Positions 31,767 to 44,009 of a stretch of 64,000 nucleotides of DNA are shown one piece after another. Position 1 is the stretch's first letter; every line of letters begins with the position of its first letter. Below the pieces are notes generated by a model. The model saw only the letters and a list, made by a program, of their open reading frames with translations, had not been told where the DNA came from and made no database searches. This DNA is from Terfezia claveryi (taxonomy: Eukaryota; Ascomycota; Pezizomycetes; Pezizales; Pezizaceae): positions 372,001 to 436,000 of the forward strand of contig WHUX01000023.1 in NCBI GenBank assembly GCA_015179025.1, in the 5' to 3' direction. The position numbers were made by a program, and so were the translations under genes.

Positions 31767-34700
31767 ATGACTGAAAACCCGTATCTACAACACTGGATCA
31801 GTTCTACCGAGACTCCGAGGAGGAGTGTAGTATCCTACGCAACAACACCAGTACTTGCGGAGTACTGGCCAAGGCTGCGTTGAGGCTCTTCTATTTCGGC
31901 AAGCAAACTGAATTCGAGTATAGCAGGTTACCGGCATCAGAGAAGGCAGTTGTTAGAAAGATTGTATCAAAGAACTTCACTACGACCACCTTGCCGAAGG
32001 TGGTATTGGAGTTATCAGCAGAAAACCTCAAACGACATCCCGAGTTGTACACAAACCAAGGAAAGAACGACCAAGGCCTTATACCCCCAATCTTCTTCCT
32101 TGAGTGGACTCAGGACTCGACTACATATCAACGATATCTACAGGCTTTCTGTGAGAATCCAACAATAGCCGTATCCTTGCGAGAACACAAGCAGCGAGAA
32201 CACGAACAGCCCGAGTTTCAGCCAGAATTGAGGAAGGTAGAAGACGAGATGGCTGCCCAGGCTGAACAGTTGCGAACCCAATACATTACGTCCATTATTA
32301 ACAAAGAGTTTAATGGGACTGCGAAGTTCAAGGGGTTTCAGAGATCCTTTGAAACTATGGTAAGGCTGCATGATAATGCAGGATCGGTAGAGAACCGAGC
32401 AGCTATGGACGACGAAATGAAGCGAGAACTCTTGCTGGCAATATTGAAGGATCCAACCACACCACCAGCAAAAGGAATAGATGGGCGGAAGTTTATAGGA
32501 GCTCAGTCGTGGTTGGCAGAACAGGAGGAAGACGATATCGCTACCTACCAACAGCTCGCACAACGATTGAATGAGAAATATGGGGACAGAGATGAAGAAA
32601 CGACACCACAGCTGGTGGCTATCCAGCTGAAGATCCTCAAGTAAGAAGGAAAGCCAGTTGATGAGTATGTGGCCTGCTTTGAGGACATCAGGGATAAGGT
32701 GTCAGCAACGCAGTTGGCTACTATCATGACACCCTATAACCAGATCGAGACGTTTGTTTCTGGCCTGGATCCGGCACTAATGAAGTTGTATGTGAAGGAT
32801 AACAGGGAGTTTCGAAGTGAGACGTGGGAAGAGACGAAGAAGAAGGTCAGAACAGCGGAGGTAAAGCACAAGCTAGAGGAAGACCCGATTTTTGCGGATA
32901 ACCGGAAGAAGTACAAGGCGGGCAGCTCTACTAACCCCACGACCGAGGATTTCGACCAATCAGCGAAGCGGCACCGACAACAAGCCGCTAAATACCAACA
33001 AGAAAAGGCCGAACTGTAGAGAAGGCTTGACGAGGCTTTAGGCAGAGAGAAAATGCTAGTCAAATCCCAGAAAAAGCTCATGAGTGGCAATACGGGAAAT
33101 ACAGGCAATAATGGAAATCCGGGAAATACGGGCAATAATGGAAATCCGGGAAATGCAGGAAATCCAGTTTCAGGGAATCCTAGGAGTTCGGGAAACCAAC
33201 AAGGAAACAGAGGCAACCCAAGGATGACACAGGTATTGTGTTGGAATTGTTGGGAGTTTGGTCACCACGCGGGAGCCTGTAAGGAAGCAGCAAGGAATGA
33301 CGAAGAACGAGAACAACTGCGAGTTCAGAAGGGTGTCCCAGCCCCAACCGCATGGCAACAACGGATAGCCACGGCAAGAATGAGCAATCTGACAATCGAA
33401 TCAGCAGCACGCACCCAAGGGTTATATGAAGAGGAGGAGTATGAGTTTGGGTTTGGGATGACGGTAGAGATTCATCAGGCCCGAGATACTAGCATTCATC
33501 AGGCCCGAGATACCAGTACGTATCAGGCTCGAGACATTGAGGTTCACCAGACTGGGGATAGAGGTGATCTCCAAGCTTACCCAGCTAGAGGAAATCCAGA
33601 TACTATATACCCATCACCAGCCGACAGGCGCAAGACCCGCCAACAACGAGGCCAAGAGAGGCCTTTTGTTCAAGCAGACAAGTGGGTAGAAGATACAGTG
33701 ATAATGGTACCAATACGCCAGTTATGTACGGAGTCAGCTGAGTTCAGGGAAAAGCTCTTTAAAAGCTTAAACCCACCACAAAACCAGGCGGAGCCAGAGT
33801 CTGAGAACGAACGAGAAGTGCCGCAGCCGGCCAATACGAGAAAGAACATACCGAGGAGAGAGCCTCAACCTCAGCCTCAACCTCAACCCGAACCAGAGCT
33901 CATTTCAGACCCAGAGTCAGAGTCGGACGAAATGGAGGATACTATAAGAGTGCAGCTACCGAGAAGGGCGAATGTGGCAGCTAAAGAAGAAAAGGAACAG
34001 GAATGGTCACCGGTCTTCCTTGTAGGGGCTTTCTTTGGGAAAACCTTCAACCAAGATGTTTTATTAGATTGTGGAGCAACGTGCTTGTTGGTGAGTCCAG
34101 AACTGTCTACTAAGATCTTGCGGGAGAATACAGGATATACAGTGATCAAGCCAGAACGAGAGATGAGTGTTACTGGAATTGGAGGAAAAAGTACCGTGGA
34201 AGGGTGGGTGAAGATAGTTATTGACTTGGGGAAAGGAGTGGTGGCAGAGCATACCCTACTAATTTGCAGAGTGGGCGGGGGTTATGAGGTTTTGCTGGGA
34301 AAGCCGTTCCTGGCTATGATTGATGCAAAAGTCGGTATGCACCATGATTATATCGAAGTCCCAAGAATGAATGGCCCACCTATACTTCTAGAGGGAAGGA
34401 GATATGTCGGAGGCCGCAAATGGATGTTTTCGGAGACTGCCAAAAGTGAGAAATGCCTGATCTATGCCACTACCGACTATAACCCATATACAATAAAGCA
34501 TCTGAAGGTGACCCCTCGAGTGCTAGCACGCGCATTAGCCATTTGGGTGGAGGTTGCGGATGAAGGGGTTGGGTTGCGAGCGGATGAAAGGGTTGAGATG
34601 GGAAATAGGTCGGCCTTGGAAGAGAGAATGCAGAAGGCCATTTCACAATATTTTGCCAGAGTTGGAAAACTGACAAAGTCAAGGAAAAACGGGGCTTGGG

Positions 34701-37700
34701 CGGGAAACCTGGTATTGAGAACGTCCAAGGAACAGCACGTTCATCAACTGGAACGAGCGGAAGGTGAAGATATTTTCGACGATATGCCTACTGGGATCGA
34801 TGAGGGAATCGAGGACGTGGTCATTGGAGATATCACCTGGAAGGTCAATTTGGAGGGAGTATCAGAGATACAACGAAGGCGACTATACCGGATATTGGAA
34901 GAAATCAGGCCATGGGTGGCTACTAACGTACTTGAGATGAGACATACGCATATCCTCAAACACCGGATTCAGCTAAAAAAAGACGCAAGGACGAAGGTTC
35001 AGAATCGAAAGGTCCGGTTAGCACATAAAGAGCGGGAATGGTTAGTAGGCTATTTGGCCAAGCTGGAGGAAGCCAATTTGATATCACACATCCGAGAAAC
35101 AGAGATGTCATCAGATATCAAACTAGCCATCAAGCATAACTCAGCAGATCCGTTTAGACTCTGCATAAACTATATCTTCTTGAACTCAATTTCGGAGAAG
35201 GGAGTTGGCCAATTAAGAGGCCTAGATGAGGTACTACAAGCCCTGGCGGGGAGGCTTGTCTATAGCGGCATTGATGGGTTTTCAGGGTATTACTGCATAC
35301 CAATGGATTATGACTCAATATACTTGACAGCATTTATAGTACCAGGAGAAGGAGCATTCGTTTGGAATTATATGCCTTTCAGATTGCAGGGTGCCCCAGG
35401 CACATATTCAGATTTCATGCGTATGGTTTTTGGAGATGTAGTCGGGCCTAACCTACAGTTCTACTTAGACAATCTCGATACGGCGAGTGGACAACCAGGA
35501 GGTCAGCTGAATAAAGCCATTGATGATCAGCTAGATTTATTAGAATTTGTGGTTTTTCCAAGGTATAGGAAAGCAAATGCCTCTATTAACCCAAGAAAAT
35601 CACCTCTACTTATGCGGACACAGAAGATGCTAGGGCATGTAGTATCTCAGAGAGGAATCTCCAAATCACCAGAATTGGTAGATAAGTTTTCCACCTTGTT
35701 TAGAACACCAGTTACCAGCCCAGAGGATATCGAACGGAGCCTAGCTGCAATCCGATGGCTGGCAAAATTCATTCCGAGCTTATCTGATAAAACCAAGTTC
35801 ATGAGTGAGAAACTATGAGGGTGGAAGGGGGGAGTTAGAGCAGGTATACAGCCAGGCCCGAAAGGTAGAAAGGGCAAAAGAATGCCAGGGAAAGACTATG
35901 TTTTTGAGTGGACAGAAGAAGATCAGCTGAGAATGATGGAATTGGTCACGGATATCCAAATGAATGTTACTCTGCAGGTGTTCGACCCAGAACGCCCAGT
36001 GGTAATGATGTTTGATGCAAGCCCATAGGCGATCTCGTGCGTTATCGGGCAGCTGGCTCGCAAGGACAGTAAGGACAGTGAGGTCACTCCAATGGATCGG
36101 TATCGAATGGTTATCCCTTCTACCTTCTTATCAAAAGCGCTCAACAAAACCCAGGAGAGATGGGCACAAACCGAGAAGGAAGCCTATACAGTATACTACT
36201 TCACTAGTAAGAATCGGCATCTTCTGTATGGAACACGGATTTTCTTCTATACAGATTGCCAGTGTTTGACCTATATCTATAACCTGAGATCCACCAATAA
36301 CAAGATAAATCGGTGGGTACTGGCTCTGCAGGAGTTTGACTTCACTATTCATCATGTACCGGGTCGGACCCTTATCATGCCGGACGCGTTGTCCAGAGTG
36401 CCGAAAGAACTGCTAGAGGAGGTAGAGAGAGCGGAATGGGAAAACATCAAGCGAGCTGGCGAGGAAAAGCGAGCTGGTGAGGAAAAGCGAGCTGGCGAGG
36501 AAAAGCGAGCTGGTGAGGAAAAGCGAGCTGGCGAGGAAAAGCGAGCTGGTGAGGAAAAGCGAGCTGGTGAGGAAGTGGCAACGGGAGAGGTGTTGGTAGC
36601 GGAAGGATCATGGGATAGTTGGAGGTCGGGAATTAAGAGATTTCTTTTGTCTGGTGATTTTGCAGGTGATTGGAGAAGCGCGGATAGGGCTAGAATTCGG
36701 AAGATGGCAAGAAGGTATAGGATGGAAGAGAATACGGGAAGGTTAATGCTGGAGGGATATGACAGTATTTGGAGAGCGGTCCCTACACAAACCCAGATTT
36801 CTACTCTCCTAACAGCTTTTCACGATTCCGCATGCGCTGGCCATTATGCAGCATAGATTACTTACCGGAAGATATTGGAAGCAGGATATGCTTGGCCAAC
36901 AATGATCAAAGACTGCCGACAATATTGTAGGTCTTGTAAGAGATGCCAAAAATGCCAGGACCTGGTAGATTTCCCGGTTGAACCACTCAGGCCTATCGTG
37001 ATGCTTGAGCCTTTCGAGATGATTACTATTGATTACGCAGGACCGTTTGAACCAGCGGGAGGTCACGTTTATACTCTGGTGATGATTGAGAATATGACCG
37101 GCTTCTTGGATTTGGCCTCTTGCAGGTCTGCAACAGGAGAAGCTACGGTGAAGATGCTGGATATATATTGCGCTAGGCATGGGTTTCCAAGAGTCATACA
37201 TACAGACAGAGGCCCTCACTTCCATAACCATGAATGCATGGAATGGGCAGAAGAGAATGGAGTCCGATGGGTATTTGCAGGCCCAGGAACGGCAAAGACA
37301 CAAGGAAAAGCGGAGAGAGCTATTCGGTCAGTTAAATGGTCCATAGCTAAGCTTGCAAACCAAGATCCGAAGGCTTGAAAAAAGCTTCTTCAACCTACGC
37401 AGTTCTCCTTCAACTCGAAAATTGGTCAATTGGGTTATTCGCCTTTTCAGCTACTATACGGATATCAGCCGAGGTCAGCTATCCAGAACCTGGTGTTGCC
37501 AATGGAGGTAGGGAGGTATGAGGACAAAATGGTATTCCTCAGGAACGAGAAGTTGGACGAGATTAGACACTTAGCAACCGAGAGGTAATTGAAGGCCTGG
37601 GAACACCGTGTCGAACAATACCAGGCCAAACTGAGGGATCACCACTATCTTGTTGGCGATTTGGTACTGTTCCAAAACTATTCTAAGAGGCATAAGCCGG

Positions 37701-37855
37701 GGAGCCCGTGGGAAGATAGATGGAAGGGACCGGCACGAATCACATATATCACATCGAAGGGGAAGATTGACTTCCAAACGACCAATGGGACGATACATAA
37801 AGGTTGGCATACAGACCGAGTGAAGCCGTTTATCCTGAGGGAATCGGCAGCATAG
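31767..37855 (+). pseudogene. Ty3/Gypsy gag-pol, one frame interrupted by seven stops
   Basis: A single frame from at least 31862 to 37855 encodes gag, CCHC knuckle (CWNCWEFGHHAGAC, about 33240), protease (LLDCGAT), reverse transcriptase (FRLCINYIF, GFSGYYCIPMD, FRLQGAPGTYSDFM, then YLDN where YLDD is expected), RNase H (MMFDASP, TEKEAY, HHVPGRTLIMPDALSR) and integrase (HDSACAGH…CRSCKRCQ; ITIDYAGPF, HTDRGPHF, QGKAERAI). PR-RT-RH-IN order marks Ty3/Gypsy. No chromodomain is seen. Stops lie at 32642, 33017, 35816, 36026, 36854, 37376 and 37586, and each can arise from CAA, CAG or CGA by C-to-T. No frameshift is present. ATG at 31767 is in another frame, so the true start is unclear. Low-complexity tracts include Gly-Asn repeats (33089-33190) and RAGEEK units (36450-36575). 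As it stands it is dead. Confidence 0.93.
36450..36575 (+). repeat. 18-bp tandem repeat encoding RAGEEK x7
   Basis: Seven tandem copies of an 18-bp unit (AAGCGAGCTGGYGAGGAA) lie in frame between the RNase H and integrase domains. C and T partly alternate at one position from copy to copy. The array makes a charged, probably helical linker. Confidence 0.9.
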
Positions 37856-38038
37856 CAATATGGGGATAGGGTGGATGGATAAGGTAGAATATATCGTTAG
37901 TTCATCTTCGCTCTTTAATATGTCGTTAGTTCATCTCCGCTCTTTAGTATGTGGTTGGGTTATTTTTATTTTTTTAGCTACAGCTTTGTTGTTACGGGAC
38001 GGTCAGGATGATTCCTAACCATCCCTGATGAAGGGGGG

Positions 38039-38339
38039 TGTTACGGGCTGATATTTGCCCGATAAGGAGGCCAGTGGATCGGGTGTATTTTAGCTTTCCG
38101 AGTTGTTTGCATTAGATAGATAACGTTACTAGCTTAGTTTAGTCAGTGTCAGGCTACGAGGAGGTTATAAAGGCCCCTCCTGGCTGGTGGAATAAGAATC
38201 AAGTCTCGCACGCTCACTGAGACGAAGAAAAAGAGTCACACTGAACTGAACTGAACGGAACACAATCCACACACGCCGTCAAGCTATTATCAAGCCAAAG
38301 AGCCCTGGTCATCGTGAGGGTTTCTTTTGTCGCTTAACA
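38039..38339 (+). repeat. 3' LTR of Ty3/Gypsy element
   Basis: Partner of the 5' LTR, 301 bp. The polypurine tract GATGAAGGGGGG lies directly upstream. GAGT (38340-38343) follows as the right target duplication, so the whole element spans 31429-38339 (6,911 bp). Three differences in 301 bp suggest a fairly recent insertion, though C-to-T damage may inflate that. Confidence 0.95.
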
Positions 38340-38343
38340 GAGT

Positions 38344-39882
38344 CGATACGGTGATAGGTAGATCTATATTGCAGTAGCTGCATTATTTTATATAGCGGAA
38401 ACAGGTTGATACACAGATACTACTGTACCTCTCAGAGCGCATAAACTTGAATAGGATATAATGTTGCCTTGAATTGCAAGATCTGCATGTTGGTACATGT
38501 ACGTATACAAACTTGTAAGTGTTCGAAATACCGGTGAAAGCTGGTACTTTTGCAGAAGAATATTAAAACTAAATGTCCGCAAGAATATATATGAACTTAG
38601 GAACCCCGCGTTATTAGATAGGGCATGAAATTAAGCATACCGAAAACAGCACCAAATGAGTTTATACTCCAGACTCCAGATGATACCTTTTTTCTTTTAC
38701 TATACTGCACCAGGTGGTTCTCAAGTCCAGAAAATTCCCTCTAGAAATTCGTATAAGGTTGGGCATTTTGGTGTAAAACAGGTGTAGTACGAAGACTAAT
38801 GTACCTTGATATATATACAGTCTCACCTTGCTTACCGGAACGCCTTGTACAGGTGAACTTGCCGGTACGGACGGCTTTTGTCCTTGCTCATCTACGTCAC
38901 CAAAGTTCTCAGGGGTCGTTGCAGGCTAAACTAGTCTGGGCACGACCCTTCCTGTGGGCTAACTAAACCTTATCTGGTTAGCGCCTTTCCGCTATTCCGG
39001 GCGAGATCCAGCTTATATTTGGTGAGCAGTGTGACTAGGTACCCGGTGCAGAGCGATATCAATATAGATTCAATCACGACAGCTGTCGCGCTTGATGGCT
39101 GTGGCTGGTGAGGTGATAGGTAAGGTAAGTATGTATATTTGTTAAGCGGTGGCTTAGATTTAAGCTGATTACTTTAATTCTACTAGAGCTCCCTAGCACG
39201 TTCATATGAATGCATTCAAGATATCCGTATCGAGGGTACTCTACTATGTGCATAAGGTGTGTGTATGCAGTATTCTAGGTCTAAACTGCTACCATAGCAT
39301 GAATATGAAACCTACGGTGAAGACTACATAGTCCGCCTTTTAAACTACATATTCTGGTTGGCACGGCGAAGTCGTTGAATAAGCAGCTTCCAAATGTAGC
39401 ACGTGAGCTATTCAAAAGCTACAGTACATACTCTAGGTATGCAAGACCGAACAGTTAATAGAACGTACCTATAGCTTGGTGTAGGCTGACTTCGATGTGT
39501 AGGTATATGAAGCTTGTATGCTCTAAATATGCTAACAGGCTCTCAAGTCTTGATCAGACCGTAGTTGTCTGTAGTCTGGTTGGCACAAGCCTCTCGTAGA
39601 GATGTAGTCTGGTTGCGCACTTAGTCTCATGCCAAGACCCGTCTTGGCATGAGACTAACTAGCACCACTCAAGGTCATGCCACTGGAAGTCTGACTTAGC
39701 CAGTCGAACCCAGCATCACCAAGTGGTACCGACTACCACACTGCAAACATCTCAAGCTGGGGCAGCTTATACGAATCGTTGAAGGTATGTTCGTGTTCCA
39801 CCACCAGATATTTTACTCGTTGTATGTTGATGGCTGAATATGGGACAACCGGGAATAGATAAAACTGCAGCAACCCTCGAAG
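38344..39882. other. Intergenic region with dispersed TAGTCTGG motifs
   Basis: No gene is supported. The motif TAGTCTGGTTGGCAC or close variants appear at 38932, 39350, 39572 and 39605. A perfect 18-bp-arm palindrome lies at 39621-39658. A CGGTACGG-type inverted pair (CTTGCTTACCGG…CTTGCCGGTACGG, about 38828-38870) is also present. Confidence 0.55.
39621..39658. repeat. Perfect palindrome, 18-bp arms
   Basis: TTAGTCTCATGCCAAGAC is followed by CC and then its exact reverse complement. The first 16 bases after the initial T also occur singly at 28425-28440. The palindrome directly follows two TAGTCTGGTTG copies (39572, 39605), suggesting a small mobile or hairpin-forming unit. Confidence 0.85.
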
Positions 39883-40767
39883 ATGACAGTTCTACCTGGG
39901 GATATTACGGTGGCAGGAGGGCCCGAGAGGCCAGTGGCGCCGGCGAGAGAAATGTTGGATTGGGGAATCTTTGATATCCAGCTTATGAGGCCTCCTAATA
40001 CCGACTCCCGTCACCACGACCATATGTTTATTAAGATATCCCCTAAATTTGCCACACGACCGGCAATAATGCTCGGTTTAGCCTCCCTTGATGCGGACCG
40101 CGGCGCTAATGTGCGTGTTATAACGTCCGTGGAGAATGTTCACAAGCATATCTTTGGTGCCCACATCCGCTCACGGGATGACACAAGACTATACCGGGCA
40201 GGTTGCACTTGGCTGGCTATGCCTGACAAACACCCTCATTTCCAATTTGGCAGCTTCAGCACTTCAGACGATCCGGCATGGAATGCAGAGAAACATGTCA
40301 CGCATCGCGAAATTGTATTTGCTCATCCATATGAGGCACCACCGAAGGTAGTTCTATGGTTCAATACGCTTGACATCTGTTGTCAACGAAATGAGCATAT
40401 TATGACATTTGCCACCGACGTGACAAGAACAGGGTTTACAGCCCATATCAATTCCTGGGGCGATACAAGGCTTTATGGAGCCGGCATCTCTTGGTTTGCT
40501 TACCCTGATGGATATCCGGGAATATGCAGTGGAACTGTACTTCCGGAAACGGGTACCTATGATGTGGTAGAGTTTGAGAAGAAGTTTGAAAATACCCCAA
40601 CCGCTGTGTTGGTGGGGTTGAATAAGTTGGAATCTGATAAAAGGGGCCGTTGCAGCTTTAATATCATCACAGAGGCGGTTTCTGAATTTGGTATGGGCAT
40701 CCGGGTGGAGGGTTTCGGTAATACTGTCTTACATTCAGCGGGGGTCGCATATATAGTAATAGAATAG
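39883..40767 (+). CDS. H-type lectin-domain protein, three domains
   Basis: An intronless frame of 294 residues. Three repeats share the H-type lectin pattern of a strand with PP or its equivalent, a central hydrophobic strand ending in L..L(D), and a final strand with W or G before D/N-T followed by (Y/H)-A-G-…-W. Domain 1 spans about residues 45-113 (ATRPAIMLGLASLD, RDDTRLYRAGCTWLAM), domain 2 about 142-209 (EAPPKVVLWFNTLD, WGDTRLYGAGISWFAYP) and domain 3 about 227-294 (ENTPTAVLVGLNKLE, FGNTVLHSAGVAYIVIE). The family binds sugars such as N-acetylgalactosamine. No signal peptide is visible, as for other fungal fruit-body lectins. The frame is intact. The function of this protein is inferred from the fold only. 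Confidence 0.82.
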   Translation: MTVLPGDITVAGGPERPVAPAREMLDWGIFDIQLMRPPNTDSRHHDHMFIKISPKFATRPAIMLGLASLDADRGANVRVITSVENVHKHIFGAHIRSRDDTRLYRAGCTWLAMPDKHPHFQFGSFSTSDDPAWNAEKHVTHREIVFAHPYEAPPKVVLWFNTLDICCQRNEHIMTFATDVTRTGFTAHINSWGDTRLYGAGISWFAYPDGYPGICSGTVLPETGTYDVVEFEKKFENTPTAVLVGLNKLESDKRGRCSFNIITEAVSEFGMGIRVEGFGNTVLHSAGVAYIVIE

Positions 40768-42824
40768 GGGTAATCCAATGTTTGTGGAACTGGTGGAAGA
40801 AGAAGGATTCTGGATCTATATGATGATGAATTTCAATTAGTAACATTGTATACAAGCATAGTGAATCCCAAACACCCTGAATAACTGGTTGAGGAGTAGA
40901 CTACCGTTCATCAGAAACTCTGAGCTTTCGGACGCGCTGACGCTGCCTGAACACCCCCACCATACGCCTTTTCTCCGACGCCAGAGATCTTAATCCTATA
41001 TCTACAATCTCATTCTAACTAGTTATGTATACATGCATAATTCCATGTTATTAGTCTTCGCCCGGCTGGCGGTTTTGGACCAAAGGTGCCTCTTCAACAA
41101 AACGTCCTAGAAATTAGGAATAGCTAATCACTTTGTGCATCTAGATTATTTATTTGAAGTGGACATAAGACTGTGAGATGCAGCCATCCTCAGTTAAAAT
41201 AGCCTGTTATATAACCTCCAACGGGCTTGATGATCTGTGGTTGTGGTGGATTTCCATAATTCAGCCTTGGGCGAAGCTAAGTAACTATAATAGCTGTCTC
41301 CCGTTGTAAACCACATAGGTATCCTTTCAGCAGTTGCGTCCAAGTAGAGGCATGAGCTATGGGGATTAATACTACCTTGACTGATATGGTAATGATAGAG
41401 TGTTTTTTTTTTTTTTTTTTTTTTTTTTGGGAAATCATCACTCGTATTCCGGCTAACTACTGTACCTATGACGTGGCTGAGCAACTGCGGTACGATTAAA
41501 CCTTCGGGCATGGTTGTATGTACTGTAGTTATGCCTGGTGATAACGATATAGTATGTCAGATATGCGACTATATGAGTGTATGCAGAGGAGACGTCATGA
41601 CGAGCTATTATTATCAACTGCGAATCATATGAAAACACCACCAATAAAGGTCTCACGTCTAGTGGATATACAGCAGTTACTATCGAGCGTATACCCATAT
41701 CCATGATAATGAGGAGCTTCCGAAATATTAAAAAAAAAAAAAAGCCCAAGAATATCAAATCCGAAGCAGCCGAAAATACTCTGCGGCTCAGATTTACCAT
41801 GCCGTCCGCGATCGTAGCAGCTGGGAGAGCTTGGTCGGTCATTATTAAAAAAGGTAAGTATTCAGGTATTCCGCTATTGCAACATGCTAACGGAGTATAG
41901 AGAAGATATTGTTAATTTTAAGCAGGGAATAAAATTAAAACCAGCAGATCTACGAGAACTACCACATGGCAAGCTGTTCCAGGATGATGTTTTCCAGGCC
42001 CTAACGAGTTGCTTACAGTTGATAGTATGAAAGAGCAAAGATGGAGGCGGTAGATAGGAATAACAGCTCGTCATGATGCCCCATTTCTGCAGCAAGATAT
42101 CCAAGCTGCTACTTTTCATTGATCAAATAAACTCCAATACAGCTTGCGCACGTTATCCAAATCCGTTGTGGTAACACCACATATCGATTCTGAATCCAGG
42201 TTGGCACGACTCCCAAGGTGTAATATCCAGGGTCTGGGTACATTTACGAGCAGCCACCGTATAGAGGTATTTTAGAGATATTATGAATATTCATAGACTG
42301 TAGTCGAGTGCCAAGTTGTGCTTACTTCCCTACTCATTCAATATTCACGCCAGTACTATTATCTATATACCACTATAGAAGATATGTAAATTTAATAAGT
42401 AGTTGCATCATAAGTTTGCGGTACATGATATAATTTTTCAATAGCTGTCCTCCTCAACACATTGCACTATGCTTCATACGGTCAGTCGCTGTATTAGTAT
42501 CATACTAACCCGCTCAGTAGAGTAATACTTCAGGCGTCAATTCAACTGTTTTGGCCATTGTATTATTCCATGAACGCATCTTCCAACATCTTCAAAACAA
42601 TATACAAAGTTACCAATAAGCCCACCCCCACCTGTATTCACTATCTTGAAGTTAGATACGTCAACTGGCGGGGGAAGGGCGCCGAACGGAGGAAGTACCT
42701 GGAACCCTGAGGGGTGTAGGTTTGTGGGGGTAGTGGGGGTTGTGGGAATGGGACTCGTTTGCTCAACTTTAGCTTCCGGAGGGTAGAATCACCAATGATG
42801 ATGGGGAGTCCTGGGTTATTGCTG
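40768..42824. other. Intergenic, poly-T and poly-A tracts only
   Basis: No gene is supported. A T-run of 26 (41403-41428) and an A-run of 14 (41730-41743) may be retroposon tails, but I found no flanking duplications. Confidence 0.5.
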
Positions 42825-43344
42825 CTACCGCTGGAGGATTGAGAGGTGGAGTGTCTCCAGCTGCGGAGGATCTGGAAGAGCATGATTAGTTGCGGCGGAG
42901 GTACGGTACATATTATCACCATACACATACGCAAACCCATACTCATGCACATCCTCCGCCAGGGGCATGCACCACTCCAACCAGTCTTGGTTCCCATGCC
43001 CAATAACAACACATTCCTCGGCCCCAAAGACCACCACCTCTCAGAATGGTCGCGGCAAACCATCCCCAATGACCACCCTAGGCATAGGCAACCCCTACTG
43101 TCGCCATATACCCTTTCCACTCAGGAAAGAAACCTCTCGGCTCATCAGCATCTACTTCTTTCACTCCCACTCTGTAACGGAAAATGTAAGTCGCTGGGGC
43201 AATGGTCGGTGCACAGGCAGCCGACTTCCTAGACCTGTACATGGGTAATAAATGTGTTAATGCACTAATTTGGAGGGCTTGAATTGCTTTCTCTCTCTTC
43301 TCTGCTAGCTCTCTGTACGATTTGTATGTACTCATACATTGCAT
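42825..43344 (-). pseudogene. Unidentified, possibly decayed gene
   Basis: Two minus-strand frames follow one another: 43344-43078, ending FFPEWKGYMATVGVAYA, and 43037-42825, with VVIGHGNQDWLEWCMPLAEDV and YGFAYVYGDN. Both look protein-like in composition and are joined only by a frame change. I do not recognise a family. It could be a broken gene, a gene with unseen introns, or chance. Confidence 0.25.
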
Positions 43345-44009
43345 CCGAACAGTACAAACCCTGCCTAGGATATGATAGTTGAATCAATCCTGAGTTTTTG
43401 CACTCAGTGCGTATTCGAAGAATCTGAAGCCTGCAGCGACGGTAAGGGATGAGTTCTTCTCATAGACGGAGGGTGGAAGGTAGTTGAGATGTATTTCGCA
43501 GACAAGCCTGTACCTAGTTCAGCTTCTTCTAGAGAGGCATATTGGCATGCCTTGAACCCACCGCTCTCAGGAGTTCCTTTGCTTCATGAACTGCATCCGC
43601 GCAAACTTTCGAGAGCCTTTGTCACGTAGTAGTAACAGACCTCCGCCCCAGTTTGTTGATTTGAAAGAATATCGTTGTATATGAAGATTTCGCTCAATGA
43701 TTACTTAGAGTATTAGCACAATCTCGAACTGTGCAAATATATCCATATCCTTCTTCAAGAATTGCCTAGGAGATAGAAAGCCTGCAATACTAGCGGAGTT
43801 AGAAAGTCGGTCAGCCAGATTGTAATCTGGTTCTGATTTCCTTATCAAACCTGAGTATGGTGGCTGGTGGGTGGTACGTTGTATTACGCAAACCCTAAAT
43901 CCAGGCTATTCCACGTTTGAGATTGACTTTGACGTTTGTGATTTGTGGGGTGTTTACCTAGGTGACGGTATACTATACGTACCGGATGACACTGACTTCA
44001 ACTCCACTT
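43345..44009. other. Spacer, nothing recognised
   Basis: No gene or repeat of note before the TIR element that starts at 44010. Confidence 0.45.

Noticed and set aside
38039..38339. Independent solo LTR
   Set aside because: It pairs with 31429-31729 with the same GAGT duplication outside, so it is the 3' LTR of one complete element.
41403..41743. Poly-T (26) and poly-A (14) tracts as retroposon tails
   Set aside because: No target duplication or shared 3' sequence found for either. They may be simple tracts.
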